The position numbers and the translations under genes were made by a program. 64,000 nt of DNA, taken from Candidatus Cryptobacteroides intestinavium. GTDB lineage: Bacteria; Bacteroidota; Bacteroidia; Bacteroidales; UBA932. Within the stretch, counting starts at the first letter, position 1, and each line of letters opens with the position of its first letter. The notes under the pieces are model-generated. The model did no database searches, was not told where the DNA came from, and saw nothing but the letters and a program-made list of their open reading frames with translations. Shown here in pieces: positions 17,479 through 26,580 of this stretch. The DNA lies in the NCBI GenBank assembly GCA_017694845.1, contig JADIMI010000014.1:24324-88323 (forward strand), given 5' to 3'.

Positions 17479-20400
17479 ATGAATAGAAGATTCTTTACGG
17501 TTCTGTTATCGCTTATGCTCATTTCCGGTGCGGCGGAGGCGGCGATCAATTCACAGCATAACTTCGAAGATGGCGTTCCCGGATTTGTCAAGGCTGAAGG
17601 ACAAGGGACAGTGACTTCATCGGATGAGAAGTTCAAGGATGGGTCGCGTTCCCTTAAATTCGAGTGGAGCGGACCGGCATCCCTTGTGTTCTCGGACTTC
17701 CTGGATATGGAGGCTTCTATGAAGGTGAACGGGGCAGGGATAATAGTGTGGATATATAACACCGTGCCGGCTGACTCGCCGATGCGGTTCACTTTCTGGA
17801 ACTGGAGCGGAGAGGAGATCTGTCATTTCGATTTCAATGCAGGGTTCACGGGCTGGAGGACCGCGTGGGTCAAATATATCGATATGCTGACACCTGACGG
17901 AAGCCGTTACGGTGACAGAAAGGCGGCTGAAAGGGCGACAAATGTGGCGAAGATGACGGTCACTATGCCGGAGTCGCTCTCATCCGGGACAGTCTATATC
18001 GACCGTCTGTCTTTCCGTACCGCAAAACTCCACGACCAGATAACTCCGGATATGCAGATCCCGGACAATAACAATCACCTGAGCCGGAACATGTGGCACT
18101 GGTGCCGGCTGTGGGAGTGGGAGCAGAACCCTCCGCTCGAGGCGGCCGCTCTGACGGATGAAGGCCGGAAGATGCTTGATGTCGTGGAGGAGAGGATGGA
18201 CAAGGTGATAGCCTCGTCCAATTCGAGTGACAACTATGTCAAGAACACGCTCCTGAAACGTGCGGATGATATGTATGCCAAGTACCGGCTCGGACGTCTT
18301 CCTGACGGGTCTGTCACCGGCGCCCCTCTCCTGAGCGATGATGAATTCAACAACGCTCTGGGCGAGATGCGCATCCGGTTTGTCGGACAGATGATCTACT
18401 ATTATGCCCAGGACTATTACTATACAGGCAACAAGGGCAATCTCGACAAGGTCTTCACCGCATTCGACCATGCCATAGACCAGGGTTTCGCGTATGGCAG
18501 CGGACAGGGTACGAACCACCATTACGGATATCAGATCAGGGAACTGTACAAGGGAATGTGGCTCCTCAGGGATGAGATAGCCGCGGCCGGGAAGCTGGAT
18601 GAGTATGTCAAGGTACTGGAATACTGGAGCGGACTGGCGGAGACCAGGGTGCCTTTCGTCTACGGCAGGGATGAGATTCTTGACAGCTGGCACACCCTTC
18701 TTGATGCCAAGGTCATTTCAGCAATGATGACATCCGATCCGGCGGAAAGATATGCGAAGATGAAGGCTCTGGGGACCTGGGTCTCCGGGTCCCTTTCCTA
18801 TTCTCCCGGGACGCTCGGAGGCTTCAAGGTGGATGGGACCTCTTTCCATCACGGCGGACACTATCCTGCCTATTCGGTAGGGGCGTTTGCCGCTGTGGGT
18901 GATTTCTGCCATTATACGAAGGATACGGATTTCGTCATAGGTGAAGATGCAAGGCGCACATTCAAGCATGCCCTCCTGACGATGAGGGACTACTGCAATC
19001 TTACCGACTGGGGTGTGGGGATCTGCGGAAGGCATCCGTTCAACGGGTTCATACCGAAGGCTGACATAGAGGCGTTCGCTTCTCTTGCCCTTCTGGGAGA
19101 CCTGACAGATTCCGGTCTCGGGGCAGACCCTGACCTGGGCGGTGCGTATATCTATCTCGGAGGCGCCGAGCCCGAGACTCTGTCAGCACTCAAGAAAGCC
19201 GGAGTGTCTTCCGCATCCGCGGCTCCGGAAGGTTTCTTCGTCCTCAATTACGCTGCTCTCGGAATCCACCGCAGGGGAGACTGGATGCTTTCCCTGAAGG
19301 CATATAATTCGGATGTGTGGAGCGCGGAGATATATGCCGCTGACAACCGTTTCGGAAGATACCAGAGCTATGGCACTGCCCAGCTGATAGGTACCGGCAG
19401 GCCTGTGTCGGCCAAGGAGAGCGGATATTCCCAGGAAGGCTGGGACTGGAACAGGATGCCCGGGGCTACCACGATCCATCTTCCTTTCGAGATGCTGGAC
19501 AGTCCTCTGAAAGGTACGCTGATGGAAAGGAATGACTCGCGGTTCCCTGGAGTGTCTTCCCTTGAAGGCCGCAACGGTGTGCTGGCGTTCACATACGTGG
19601 AGAAAGACAGGCCTAATTTCTGTGCAGGGGCGACTGCGACGAAGAGTGTCTTCTGCTTCGACAACAGGATTGTCTTCATAGGGACAGGCATCACCAATAC
19701 ATCCTCATATCCGACTGAGACTACGCTGTACCAGCTCAGGCTGGATGACAGAATGGCCGAGGTGGATATCAACGAGGACTGGTTCGATTCCTTCCCTCTC
19801 GATTACAGGTTCGCCTCCGAGGGACAGGCTGTGCTGACGGACACGAAGGGCAATGTGTATATACTTACAGATGGAGCAGGCCTGAATGTAGTCAAGCAGA
19901 CGCAGACTTCCCCTTCCGACACGAAAAAGAAGGAGGGCACAGGAGACTTCATAACCGCATATATAGATCACGGTGTGTCTCCGGACAATGAAACTTACGA
20001 GTATCTGATGCTTGTCCAGCCTGCAGGCAAGGATGTGAACAGATATTCGAAGAGCCTTCCGTATACCGTTATCCGCAAGGACAATTCGGCGCACGTCGTC
20101 AATGACCATGCCACCGGCATCACGGCATATATATGCTACAAGGAATATGATGGGGCAGCTTCTTCAGATGCTTTCCAGAAACTCCCGAAAGGCAAGGAGG
20201 CTAAGCCGTATCTGCCTGTGGCGTCGATAGATGCCGAGACAATAGTGATGGAGAGGACCAGGGAGGATGGACTGACTGTGGTAAGCATCTGCACTCCGGA
20301 TCTCGGTATTACAAAGAAGGCATATACGACGCCTCAGCCGAGCCAGGTGATAGAGAAGAAGGTGGTGGTCGATGGCGACTGGGAGCTTGCAGCGCCGGCA

Positions 20401-20496
20401 GACAATGTCCGGCTTGCAAAAGATTCGGGAAAGACGGCCATTACGGCATCCTGCGTGGATGGACAGCCTGTGGAGTTCACTCTGAAGAGACTGTAG
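17479..20496 (+). CDS. Second PL8 chondroitinase ABC-type lyase
   Basis: 1005 residues with signal peptide MNRRFFTVLLSLMLISGAAEA. The layout matches the divergent paralogue: N-terminal beta-sandwich (about 24-185), catalytic toroid, C-terminal beta-sandwiches. The catalytic set is intact: H458 and Y465 (HGGHYPAY), R518 (ICGRHPF) and E617 (VWSAEIYA), and the segment NRFGRYQSYG after E617 is closer to the Proteus enzyme than its paralogue's NHYGRYLTHG. It probably depolymerises chondroitin/dermatan sulfate or hyaluronan in the periplasm or at the surface. Two PL8 copies in one locus suggest a split by substrate or by endo/exo mode. The gene has its own promoter and is followed after 116 bp by SusC. 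Confidence 0.92.
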   Translation: MNRRFFTVLLSLMLISGAAEAAINSQHNFEDGVPGFVKAEGQGTVTSSDEKFKDGSRSLKFEWSGPASLVFSDFLDMEASMKVNGAGIIVWIYNTVPADSPMRFTFWNWSGEEICHFDFNAGFTGWRTAWVKYIDMLTPDGSRYGDRKAAERATNVAKMTVTMPESLSSGTVYIDRLSFRTAKLHDQITPDMQIPDNNNHLSRNMWHWCRLWEWEQNPPLEAAALTDEGRKMLDVVEERMDKVIASSNSSDNYVKNTLLKRADDMYAKYRLGRLPDGSVTGAPLLSDDEFNNALGEMRIRFVGQMIYYYAQDYYYTGNKGNLDKVFTAFDHAIDQGFAYGSGQGTNHHYGYQIRELYKGMWLLRDEIAAAGKLDEYVKVLEYWSGLAETRVPFVYGRDEILDSWHTLLDAKVISAMMTSDPAERYAKMKALGTWVSGSLSYSPGTLGGFKVDGTSFHHGGHYPAYSVGAFAAVGDFCHYTKDTDFVIGEDARRTFKHALLTMRDYCNLTDWGVGICGRHPFNGFIPKADIEAFASLALLGDLTDSGLGADPDLGGAYIYLGGAEPETLSALKKAGVSSASAAPEGFFVLNYAALGIHRRGDWMLSLKAYNSDVWSAEIYAADNRFGRYQSYGTAQLIGTGRPVSAKESGYSQEGWDWNRMPGATTIHLPFEMLDSPLKGTLMERNDSRFPGVSSLEGRNGVLAFTYVEKDRPNFCAGATATKSVFCFDNRIVFIGTGITNTSSYPTETTLYQLRLDDRMAEVDINEDWFDSFPLDYRFASEGQAVLTDTKGNVYILTDGAGLNVVKQTQTSPSDTKKKEGTGDFITAYIDHGVSPDNETYEYLMLVQPAGKDVNRYSKSLPYTVIRKDNSAHVVNDHATGITAYICYKEYDGAASSDAFQKLPKGKEAKPYLPVASIDAETIVMERTREDGLTVVSICTPDLGITKKAYTTPQPSQVIEKKVVVDGDWELAAPADNVRLAKDSGKTAITASCVDGQPVEFTLKRL

Positions 20497-20532
20497 AAGG
20501 AACGGCCAGACTGTCTATGGAACGAACCGGTC

Positions 20533-20585
20533 TGTCATTCTGAACGAAGTGAAGAATCTGATGATGAAATGAAGAATCTGATGAT
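20533..20585 (+). repeat. Dispersed TGTCATTCTGA... repeat copy with a 20-bp-period echo
   Basis: A variant of the genome-dispersed element TGTCATTCTGAGC...GAAGAATCT covers 20533-20559. The end GAAGAATCTGATGAT recurs at 20571-20585, giving a period of 20 bp. It lies in the 116-bp gap between PL8 and SusC. Other copies are at 26904-27002, 35914-36004 and 60070-60120. Confidence 0.75.
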
Positions 20586-20612
20586 AAAGTTTTATATATA
20601 AACAGAACACTG

Positions 20613-23600
20613 ATGTATAAACTAACTGTACTATTGACAACGCTGGCCTTGTGTGCGGCATCGCTGCTGGAGGCCTCGGCACAGAATATCGAGGTGAAGG
20701 GAAGGGTCACCGACACTTCCGGAGAGCCTCTCATAGCAGTCACGGTATATGAGTCAGGCAACACATCAAACGGTACGGTCACGGATATGGATGGAAACTA
20801 CACCATTTCCGTCCCTCAGAATGCCACGCTCATATTCTCATGTCTCGGCTTCGAGGAGATACAGGAAGCTGTAGCCAAAAGAGGCCTTATAAATGTCTCG
20901 ATGGCGGAAGAGCAGCTCTCCATCGATGCGGCTGAAGTGGTCAGCGTCGGATACGGCTCGGTGACCAGGAGAGACCTGACAGGATCCATCAGCAAAGTGG
21001 ATATGGGCGAGGTGATGAAGACCCCGGTGACCAATTTCGACCAGGCGCTGACCGGAAGGGTGGCAGGAGTGGTGGTCACCACTTCGGATGGTTCCCTCGG
21101 AGCGGAGGCCAATATCGTCATCAGGGGAAACAACTCCTTGACTCAGAGCAGTGCTCCTCTGTATGTGATCGATGGCTTCCCGTCAGAGAGTTCAATGGCT
21201 CTTGCCCTGAACTCTGCTGATATCGAGTCGATAGATATTCTCAAGGATGCCTCGGCTACGGCGATCTACGGAGCCAGAGGAGCCAACGGAGTGATCGTGA
21301 TCACGACCAAACAGGGTGTGGAAGGCAAGCCGAAGGTGAATTTCAGCGCCTCTTGGACGGGCAACAAGATCGCGAACAAGGTGGAGCTGATGGATGCCTA
21401 CGAATTTGTCGACTTCCAGTCTGACAGATATGATGTGTTCGGCGGGACTAATATCTATCTTGAACATAATGATCAGTATTATGACCTGGAGGACTACCGT
21501 AATGTGAACACCTATGACTGGCAGGACAGGATCTACAGGCCGGCATTCGTGCAGAACTACAACATCTCCCTGTCCGGAGGAAGCAAGGAGGCCGGAAACC
21601 GCTATGTAGCAAGCTTCTCGGTCCTGGACCAGGATGGTATCATAGTGAATTCCAATTTCCAGAGATACCAGGGGAAGATCAATTTCTCCCAGAACATAGG
21701 CAAGAAAATCAAGGCCGACATAAATGTCAACTATTCGAGGTCTGTCACAAGCGGGACCAACCCAACTTCGGCCCAGCAGTCTTCCAGGGCCTCCGGCTGG
21801 CTTATGTATTCTGTATGGGGCTACCGTCCGGTGAAGCCTGTATGGGATACAGGCTCGGATGATGAGTTCCTGAATTCTCCTTTTGATGAAGAGGCGTCGG
21901 ATGCGAGCGATTTCCGTTTCAATCCTGCGCTGTCGGTACGCAACGAGTACCGCAAGACCATCCAGGACTATCTCAATGCCCAGCTCGGGCTCACCTATAC
22001 CATAATCCCTGACCTTGTGCTCAAGGTGACCGGGACCTATACCTACCAGAACCGCTGCAGGGAGGAATTCAACGGGACGATGACCTATACCGGAAACGAA
22101 AGGTCTCCTTCGGGAGCCGGCATCAACGGAGGTATATACTGGACCAACTGGGTGACCTGGCTGAACGAGAACACGCTTACCTGGACAAAGCATATCCGCA
22201 GGACCCATCATCTCACTCTGCTCGGAGGTCTGACATTCCAGGGGCAGACGAATGACTATAAAGGTTCCAGGTCGACAAATATGACCACGGAGTCAATGGG
22301 GCTCAACGGTATGCACACCGGAAACTACCAGACTGTCACCCCTTGGGAGTACAACTGGAGGATGATGTCAGGCCTGTTCAGGCTTCAGTACAACTACCGG
22401 TATAAATACTATCTCACCGCTTCGTTCAGGGCGGATGGATCATCCAAGTTCCCTAAAGACAATCAGTGGGGCTATTTCCCGTCCGCATCCCTTGCCTGGA
22501 ACTTCAACAGGGAGGAGCTCCTGAAGAACAGCAGCTGGCTCAAGAACGGAAAGCTCCGTCTGTCATGGGGTATGACTGGTAACAACCGTACCACCACACC
22601 GTGGGATTTCTATGCACAGATTGTCACAAAGCCTGGTGATCCGGACTCGAATGACTATGTATTCGGAGGAGAGATCGTACCTGGATATTATCCCGGCAAT
22701 ATGGCCAATCCTAACCTCAGGTGGGAGACTACAGAGCAGTATGATGTCGGTATAGATCTCTCGTTCTTCGAGGGAGACCGCATAAAGATCACAGCCGACT
22801 GGTATCTGAAAAATACGTATGACCTGCTTCTGCAGGCGACTATGCCTTCTTCCACAGGCTATGAGTCGGCAATGATGAATGTGGGTTCAATGCGCAACAG
22901 CGGATGGGAATTCTCTCTGGAGACTGTCAATATCAACACGAAGAATTTCCAGTGGACGACGTCTTTCAATATCGCGTTCAACCGCAACAAGGTCACTGCC
23001 TTGACCAACGGCCAGCAGTCCCTTCTTTCCGCAGTGAACTGGGACCAGCGGTTCAATACCCAGTATCCGTATATAACCCAGGTAGGCAAGCCTTCGGGAA
23101 TGATGTACGGCTATATCTATGAAGGTACATACAAGGCGGATGAATTCGATGGCAATTACCTGAAGGACGGCGTACCGTATGTCTCTACCTACAATAGGTC
23201 TGATATCAGGCCTGGAGATCCAAAGTACAGGGATGTGAACGGGGATGGGATAATAGATGACAATGACCGCACGATCATAGGCTGCGGACAGCCGATTCAC
23301 ACCGGAGGATTCGGTAACTCGTTCTATTTCCACGGGTTCGATGTGAATATATTCTTCTCCTGGAGCTATGGCAATGACATACTGAATGCCAACCGTCTTA
23401 TTTTTGAGAACGGGTCCATTTCCAGTCTCAACCAGTTCGCATCCTATGTGGACAGATTTGACATTAATGACAATCCGGACAGTGATATACCGAGGATAGG
23501 GGCCAACGGTACATTCCTCTATTCTTCACGTGTCGTGGAGGACGGGTCGTTCCTCAGGCTGAGGAATGTCTCGGTAGGCTATACCTTGCCGAGGCGAGCT

Positions 23601-23786
23601 CTCAGGAGACTGCATCTCGATACAATGAGGATCTATCTGTCGGCAGACAATATATGGACCTGGACTGGATATACAGGCCCGGATCCTGAAGTGTCGACAA
23701 GGAATTCAGTCCTTACACCTGGATTTGACTGGTCTGCATACCCGAGGGCGTTCGGCCTAACCGGAGGAATTTCATTCACTTTCTGA
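20613..23786 (+). CDS. SusC-like TonB-dependent transporter of the GAG locus
   Basis: 1057 residues: signal peptide to about residue 24 (LLEASAQ), carboxypeptidase-D regulatory-like domain (VKGRVTDTSGEPLIAV, GTVTDMDGNYTI), then a plug. Plug signatures are VVSVGYGSVTRRDLTGSISK, LTGRVAGVVV, IVIRGNNSL, PLYVIDGFP and KDASATAIYGARGANGVI. The barrel ends in SFTF. No STN domain is present. It imports oligosaccharides across the outer membrane with the SusD encoded 18 bp downstream. Flanked by PL8 lyases, a sulfatase and GH88, its cargo is most likely sulfated glycosaminoglycan oligosaccharides. I find no TAnnTTTG in the upstream gap, so it may be read from the PL8 promoter. Confidence 0.95.
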   Translation: MYKLTVLLTTLALCAASLLEASAQNIEVKGRVTDTSGEPLIAVTVYESGNTSNGTVTDMDGNYTISVPQNATLIFSCLGFEEIQEAVAKRGLINVSMAEEQLSIDAAEVVSVGYGSVTRRDLTGSISKVDMGEVMKTPVTNFDQALTGRVAGVVVTTSDGSLGAEANIVIRGNNSLTQSSAPLYVIDGFPSESSMALALNSADIESIDILKDASATAIYGARGANGVIVITTKQGVEGKPKVNFSASWTGNKIANKVELMDAYEFVDFQSDRYDVFGGTNIYLEHNDQYYDLEDYRNVNTYDWQDRIYRPAFVQNYNISLSGGSKEAGNRYVASFSVLDQDGIIVNSNFQRYQGKINFSQNIGKKIKADINVNYSRSVTSGTNPTSAQQSSRASGWLMYSVWGYRPVKPVWDTGSDDEFLNSPFDEEASDASDFRFNPALSVRNEYRKTIQDYLNAQLGLTYTIIPDLVLKVTGTYTYQNRCREEFNGTMTYTGNERSPSGAGINGGIYWTNWVTWLNENTLTWTKHIRRTHHLTLLGGLTFQGQTNDYKGSRSTNMTTESMGLNGMHTGNYQTVTPWEYNWRMMSGLFRLQYNYRYKYYLTASFRADGSSKFPKDNQWGYFPSASLAWNFNREELLKNSSWLKNGKLRLSWGMTGNNRTTTPWDFYAQIVTKPGDPDSNDYVFGGEIVPGYYPGNMANPNLRWETTEQYDVGIDLSFFEGDRIKITADWYLKNTYDLLLQATMPSSTGYESAMMNVGSMRNSGWEFSLETVNINTKNFQWTTSFNIAFNRNKVTALTNGQQSLLSAVNWDQRFNTQYPYITQVGKPSGMMYGYIYEGTYKADEFDGNYLKDGVPYVSTYNRSDIRPGDPKYRDVNGDGIIDDNDRTIIGCGQPIHTGGFGNSFYFHGFDVNIFFSWSYGNDILNANRLIFENGSISSLNQFASYVDRFDINDNPDSDIPRIGANGTFLYSSRVVEDGSFLRLRNVSVGYTLPRRALRRLHLDTMRIYLSADNIWTWTGYTGPDPEVSTRNSVLTPGFDWSAYPRAFGLTGGISFTF

Positions 23787-23804
23787 TGATTTGGAGGATA
23801 GACT

Positions 23805-25529
23805 ATGAATAAGAAGATATATTTGTTCGCCGCTTCCCTAATGGCCGCCGCATCATGCAGTTTCCTGGATGTGGAGCCGACTGTAATGGTCGGAAGCTAT
23901 GAGTCCGAAGAGGAGGCCCTGTACGGACTTGCCGGTGTCTATGGAGTCATCAACAGCGAGGCTTTTTACGGGAACTACTATTCCCAGATGCTTTCCAACG
24001 TTGACGACCTGAGTTATTATAACCGCACCAGCGGCAACAATTTCTCGGTATGGTACCAGCACGATGCAAGTTCCCAGGAAGTATATGAGGCATGGACGGA
24101 AATCTACGAGGGAATAGGGAACGCAAACTCGTTTATGGAGGCAATGACGGACTGCGAGTTCGATCCGGACCACAAACTGTACAATGAAGCCAGGTTCCTC
24201 AGGGCATATTACTATTTCATTCTGGCCCAGGCGTGGGGCGATGTGCCTTTGAGGCTTACACCCACGACATCTCCGTATAACGTGCAGTGCGAGGCCACCC
24301 CTCAGCTGAAGGTGCTGCAGTGGGTCGTGTCTGAAATGGCCGACTGTCTGGAACTTGCTGATGAAGCCCTCACGAATGCCCCTTCACGTGTGGTGAAGAC
24401 TACGATGTACGGGATTCTTGCAAGGGTCTACCTGTTTATGGCAGGCGAGTCCGTCACCGGGACTGACGATGCGATGAAAAATGAATATTTCGCCAGGGCC
24501 CGGGACTATGCATACGAAGTGATAAAGAGCGGGAAGCACCGGCTGAACCAGGGGAATGACCAGAACGATGGATATTCCCAGGTATTCATCAATATGATAT
24601 CGGACAGGTACGACACTGAATATTATGAATCGATGTGGGAGGCTGATTTCAAGGGCAACAGGTCCAGCTCTGACAACTGGAGCAATGGCCGTATAGGAAA
24701 TGTAATAGGTCTGCAGTGCCAGCTTACAAGCGGATACAGCGACCCGGAGCTGGAATGCAATTTCTCATACGGGCAGTATAACGGCTCCCTCAAGCTGTGG
24801 AATCTCTACTGGACTGAAGACAGGACTGAAGCGGAGACCGGCCTTGCGGATGATGATGACCCGCACTGGGACAGGCGTCAGGCCTGGAATATGTGCCCGT
24901 ATAACTATAAAGGGAAGAACAAGTCAGGGGATGCGGACTATATCCCTATAGGAAGGAAGACTCCGTATACGCATTCAAGTGTCTCTACTGATGTGAATCC
25001 GGTTGTCGCAAAGGCGGTGAGAAACTGCGGAAAATATCGCAGGGAGACACAGTATGAAGGGATCAAGGGAGATGCAGGCCCTTATACTCCGCTGAATTAT
25101 CCTATACTCCGTTATTCGGATGTGCTCCTGATGTATGCAGAGGCATACAATGAATGCGACGGCCCGTCCGAGCAGGTGTTCAACGACTGCATAGTCCCTG
25201 TAAGGGAAAGGGCGGGGATATCGACACGTCCATATTCGGGGAATTATGACACGAAGGAAGCGTTCAGGCAGCTTGTAAGGAATGAGAGAGGAAGGGAGCT
25301 GTGCTTCGAGTCTCTGCGTAAATATGACCTTATACGCTGGGGAATATTTGTCGAGGCGATGAGGGGATATACCGATGACACCTATTCTACCGACTGGGCC
25401 TCGGGAAGCACGGAAGCTGCCGCCGCCAGGATAATTGCAAGTTCGGTGCAGCCGAGGCATATACTTCTTCCTGTCCCTAACATAGAGCTGGGAGTCAATG
25501 ACCTGCTCCAGCAGAACCCTCTCTGGTAG
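23805..25529 (+). CDS. SusD-like glycan-binding lipoprotein of the GAG locus
   Basis: 574 residues. Lipoprotein signal MNKKIYLFAASLMAAASC (Cys18) is followed by FLDVEP, the usual SusD N-terminus. The SusD_RagB core is recognisable in NEARFLRAYYYFILAQAWGDVPL (about residues 125-147) and in the C-terminal ILRYSDVLLMYAEAYNE, VRNERGRELCFESLRKYDLIRWG and HILLPVPNIELGVN. It forms the lid of the SusC barrel and contacts polysaccharide at the cell surface. It is in an operon with SusC and the lipoprotein that follows after 28 bp. Confidence 0.95.
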   Translation: MNKKIYLFAASLMAAASCSFLDVEPTVMVGSYESEEEALYGLAGVYGVINSEAFYGNYYSQMLSNVDDLSYYNRTSGNNFSVWYQHDASSQEVYEAWTEIYEGIGNANSFMEAMTDCEFDPDHKLYNEARFLRAYYYFILAQAWGDVPLRLTPTTSPYNVQCEATPQLKVLQWVVSEMADCLELADEALTNAPSRVVKTTMYGILARVYLFMAGESVTGTDDAMKNEYFARARDYAYEVIKSGKHRLNQGNDQNDGYSQVFINMISDRYDTEYYESMWEADFKGNRSSSDNWSNGRIGNVIGLQCQLTSGYSDPELECNFSYGQYNGSLKLWNLYWTEDRTEAETGLADDDDPHWDRRQAWNMCPYNYKGKNKSGDADYIPIGRKTPYTHSSVSTDVNPVVAKAVRNCGKYRRETQYEGIKGDAGPYTPLNYPILRYSDVLLMYAEAYNECDGPSEQVFNDCIVPVRERAGISTRPYSGNYDTKEAFRQLVRNERGRELCFESLRKYDLIRWGIFVEAMRGYTDDTYSTDWASGSTEAAAARIIASSVQPRHILLPVPNIELGVNDLLQQNPLW

Positions 25530-25557
25530 CCATTGAAAAACAGTAAATTGCAACGAT

Positions 25558-26550
25558 ATGATGATTAAAAGACTATTTCTGTATATAGCTCTGGCTGTCC
25601 TTCTGCCCGTGACCGGATGCGAGCAGAAGGGGATGTATTCCGATGTGGATTTCAATGTGACGCTGGATGCTTCCAATACCTATTATGCAGGAGATCCCGT
25701 AGTGTTCAACTTCTCCGGCAATCCGGACAACCTCGTGTTCTACAGCGGAGAGATGGGGGCTGACTATCAGTATCACGACAGATATCAGGTGGCGGAGGAA
25801 GATGTGGAATCCATTGCCCTCGATCTTTCGGTGCAGCACAGGTTCGGGAATCCGGATCCGGCGCTGGATATCTATTATACCAATGATTTTGCAGGGCTTG
25901 CGGGGAATGATGCCCAGGCTGACAAGGCTCTTCTTCAGGAAATGTTCGATGGGGGAATGCAGGGCTGGACCAAGGTGACCTACAACGATGCGGGGGCGAA
26001 ACAGGATTTCTGGGAGCCTGTCACGGCGGATCTTACGGACTGCATTTCCAATCTCTGTATCGCTTTCCACTGGCATCCGGATGCCGATGAGGACGGGGAA
26101 AAGGTAGATACATATTTTGTCAACGGAGAGCTTACGGTGAATGTAAAGGGGATGGAGCCTGCAAGATATGATTTAGAGACTCTTATGGGGACTACGACTG
26201 TGATGATGTCGGACCAGATCGAGGATCCGTACCACAGGGAGAACAAAAACGGGTGGATAAGGTTCGGCCTTTCCAATGCGGCGATCAGTTTCGCCGGAGG
26301 GAATTATAAGGAGATAGGGCATTCCTGTGAAGCATGGCTCGTCTCTGCACCGCGTGCATTCAATTCTGCCGAGCCGGATACAGGTGTGGCGATAAAGAAT
26401 GTGCAGAACTATCTTCCGAACTATTCTTACGTATATGAGGAGCCCGGTACGTATATCGCTACTTTCGTCGGGACCAACTCCAATTATATGGGGTCTTCAG
26501 AAGAGGTCAGGCAGATACAGGTCACGATACTGGACAGGATTGCTGAATAG
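25558..26550 (+). CDS. Surface lipoprotein, probable glycan-binding protein (DUF5017-like)
   Basis: 330 residues. The lipoprotein signal ends in VTGC (Cys21). The next domain begins DFNVTLDASNTYYAGDPVVFNFSGNPDNLVFYSGE, a PKD-like beta fold typical of surface glycan-binding proteins in the SusE/SusF position and similar to DUF5017. A jelly-roll-like middle section contains YYTNDFAG and the aromatic-rich FHWHPDADEDG. A two-residue-later Met (25561) is an equal start candidate. Being third behind SusC and SusD, it probably helps capture glycosaminoglycan at the surface. It ends the plus operon, and the convergent U32 gene begins 30 bp beyond with no terminator visible. Confidence 0.7.
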   Translation: MMIKRLFLYIALAVLLPVTGCEQKGMYSDVDFNVTLDASNTYYAGDPVVFNFSGNPDNLVFYSGEMGADYQYHDRYQVAEEDVESIALDLSVQHRFGNPDPALDIYYTNDFAGLAGNDAQADKALLQEMFDGGMQGWTKVTYNDAGAKQDFWEPVTADLTDCISNLCIAFHWHPDADEDGEKVDTYFVNGELTVNVKGMEPARYDLETLMGTTTVMMSDQIEDPYHRENKNGWIRFGLSNAAISFAGGNYKEIGHSCEAWLVSAPRAFNSAEPDTGVAIKNVQNYLPNYSYVYEEPGTYIATFVGTNSNYMGSSEEVRQIQVTILDRIAE

Positions 26551-26580
26551 GGCCCCGGATGCAGCCGCTTTACGGGAATG

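Noticed and set aside
21192..22211. A 339-codon open frame on the minus strand
   Set aside because: It is antisense to the SusC barrel, with no recognisable motif and the composition of a shadow frame.
6459..26550. Considered as an alginate or xanthan locus because PL8 and GH88 occur there too
   Set aside because: Both PL8 proteins carry the chondroitinase ABC pattern and come with a sulfatase and a PL29-like protein, which point to sulfated glycosaminoglycans.
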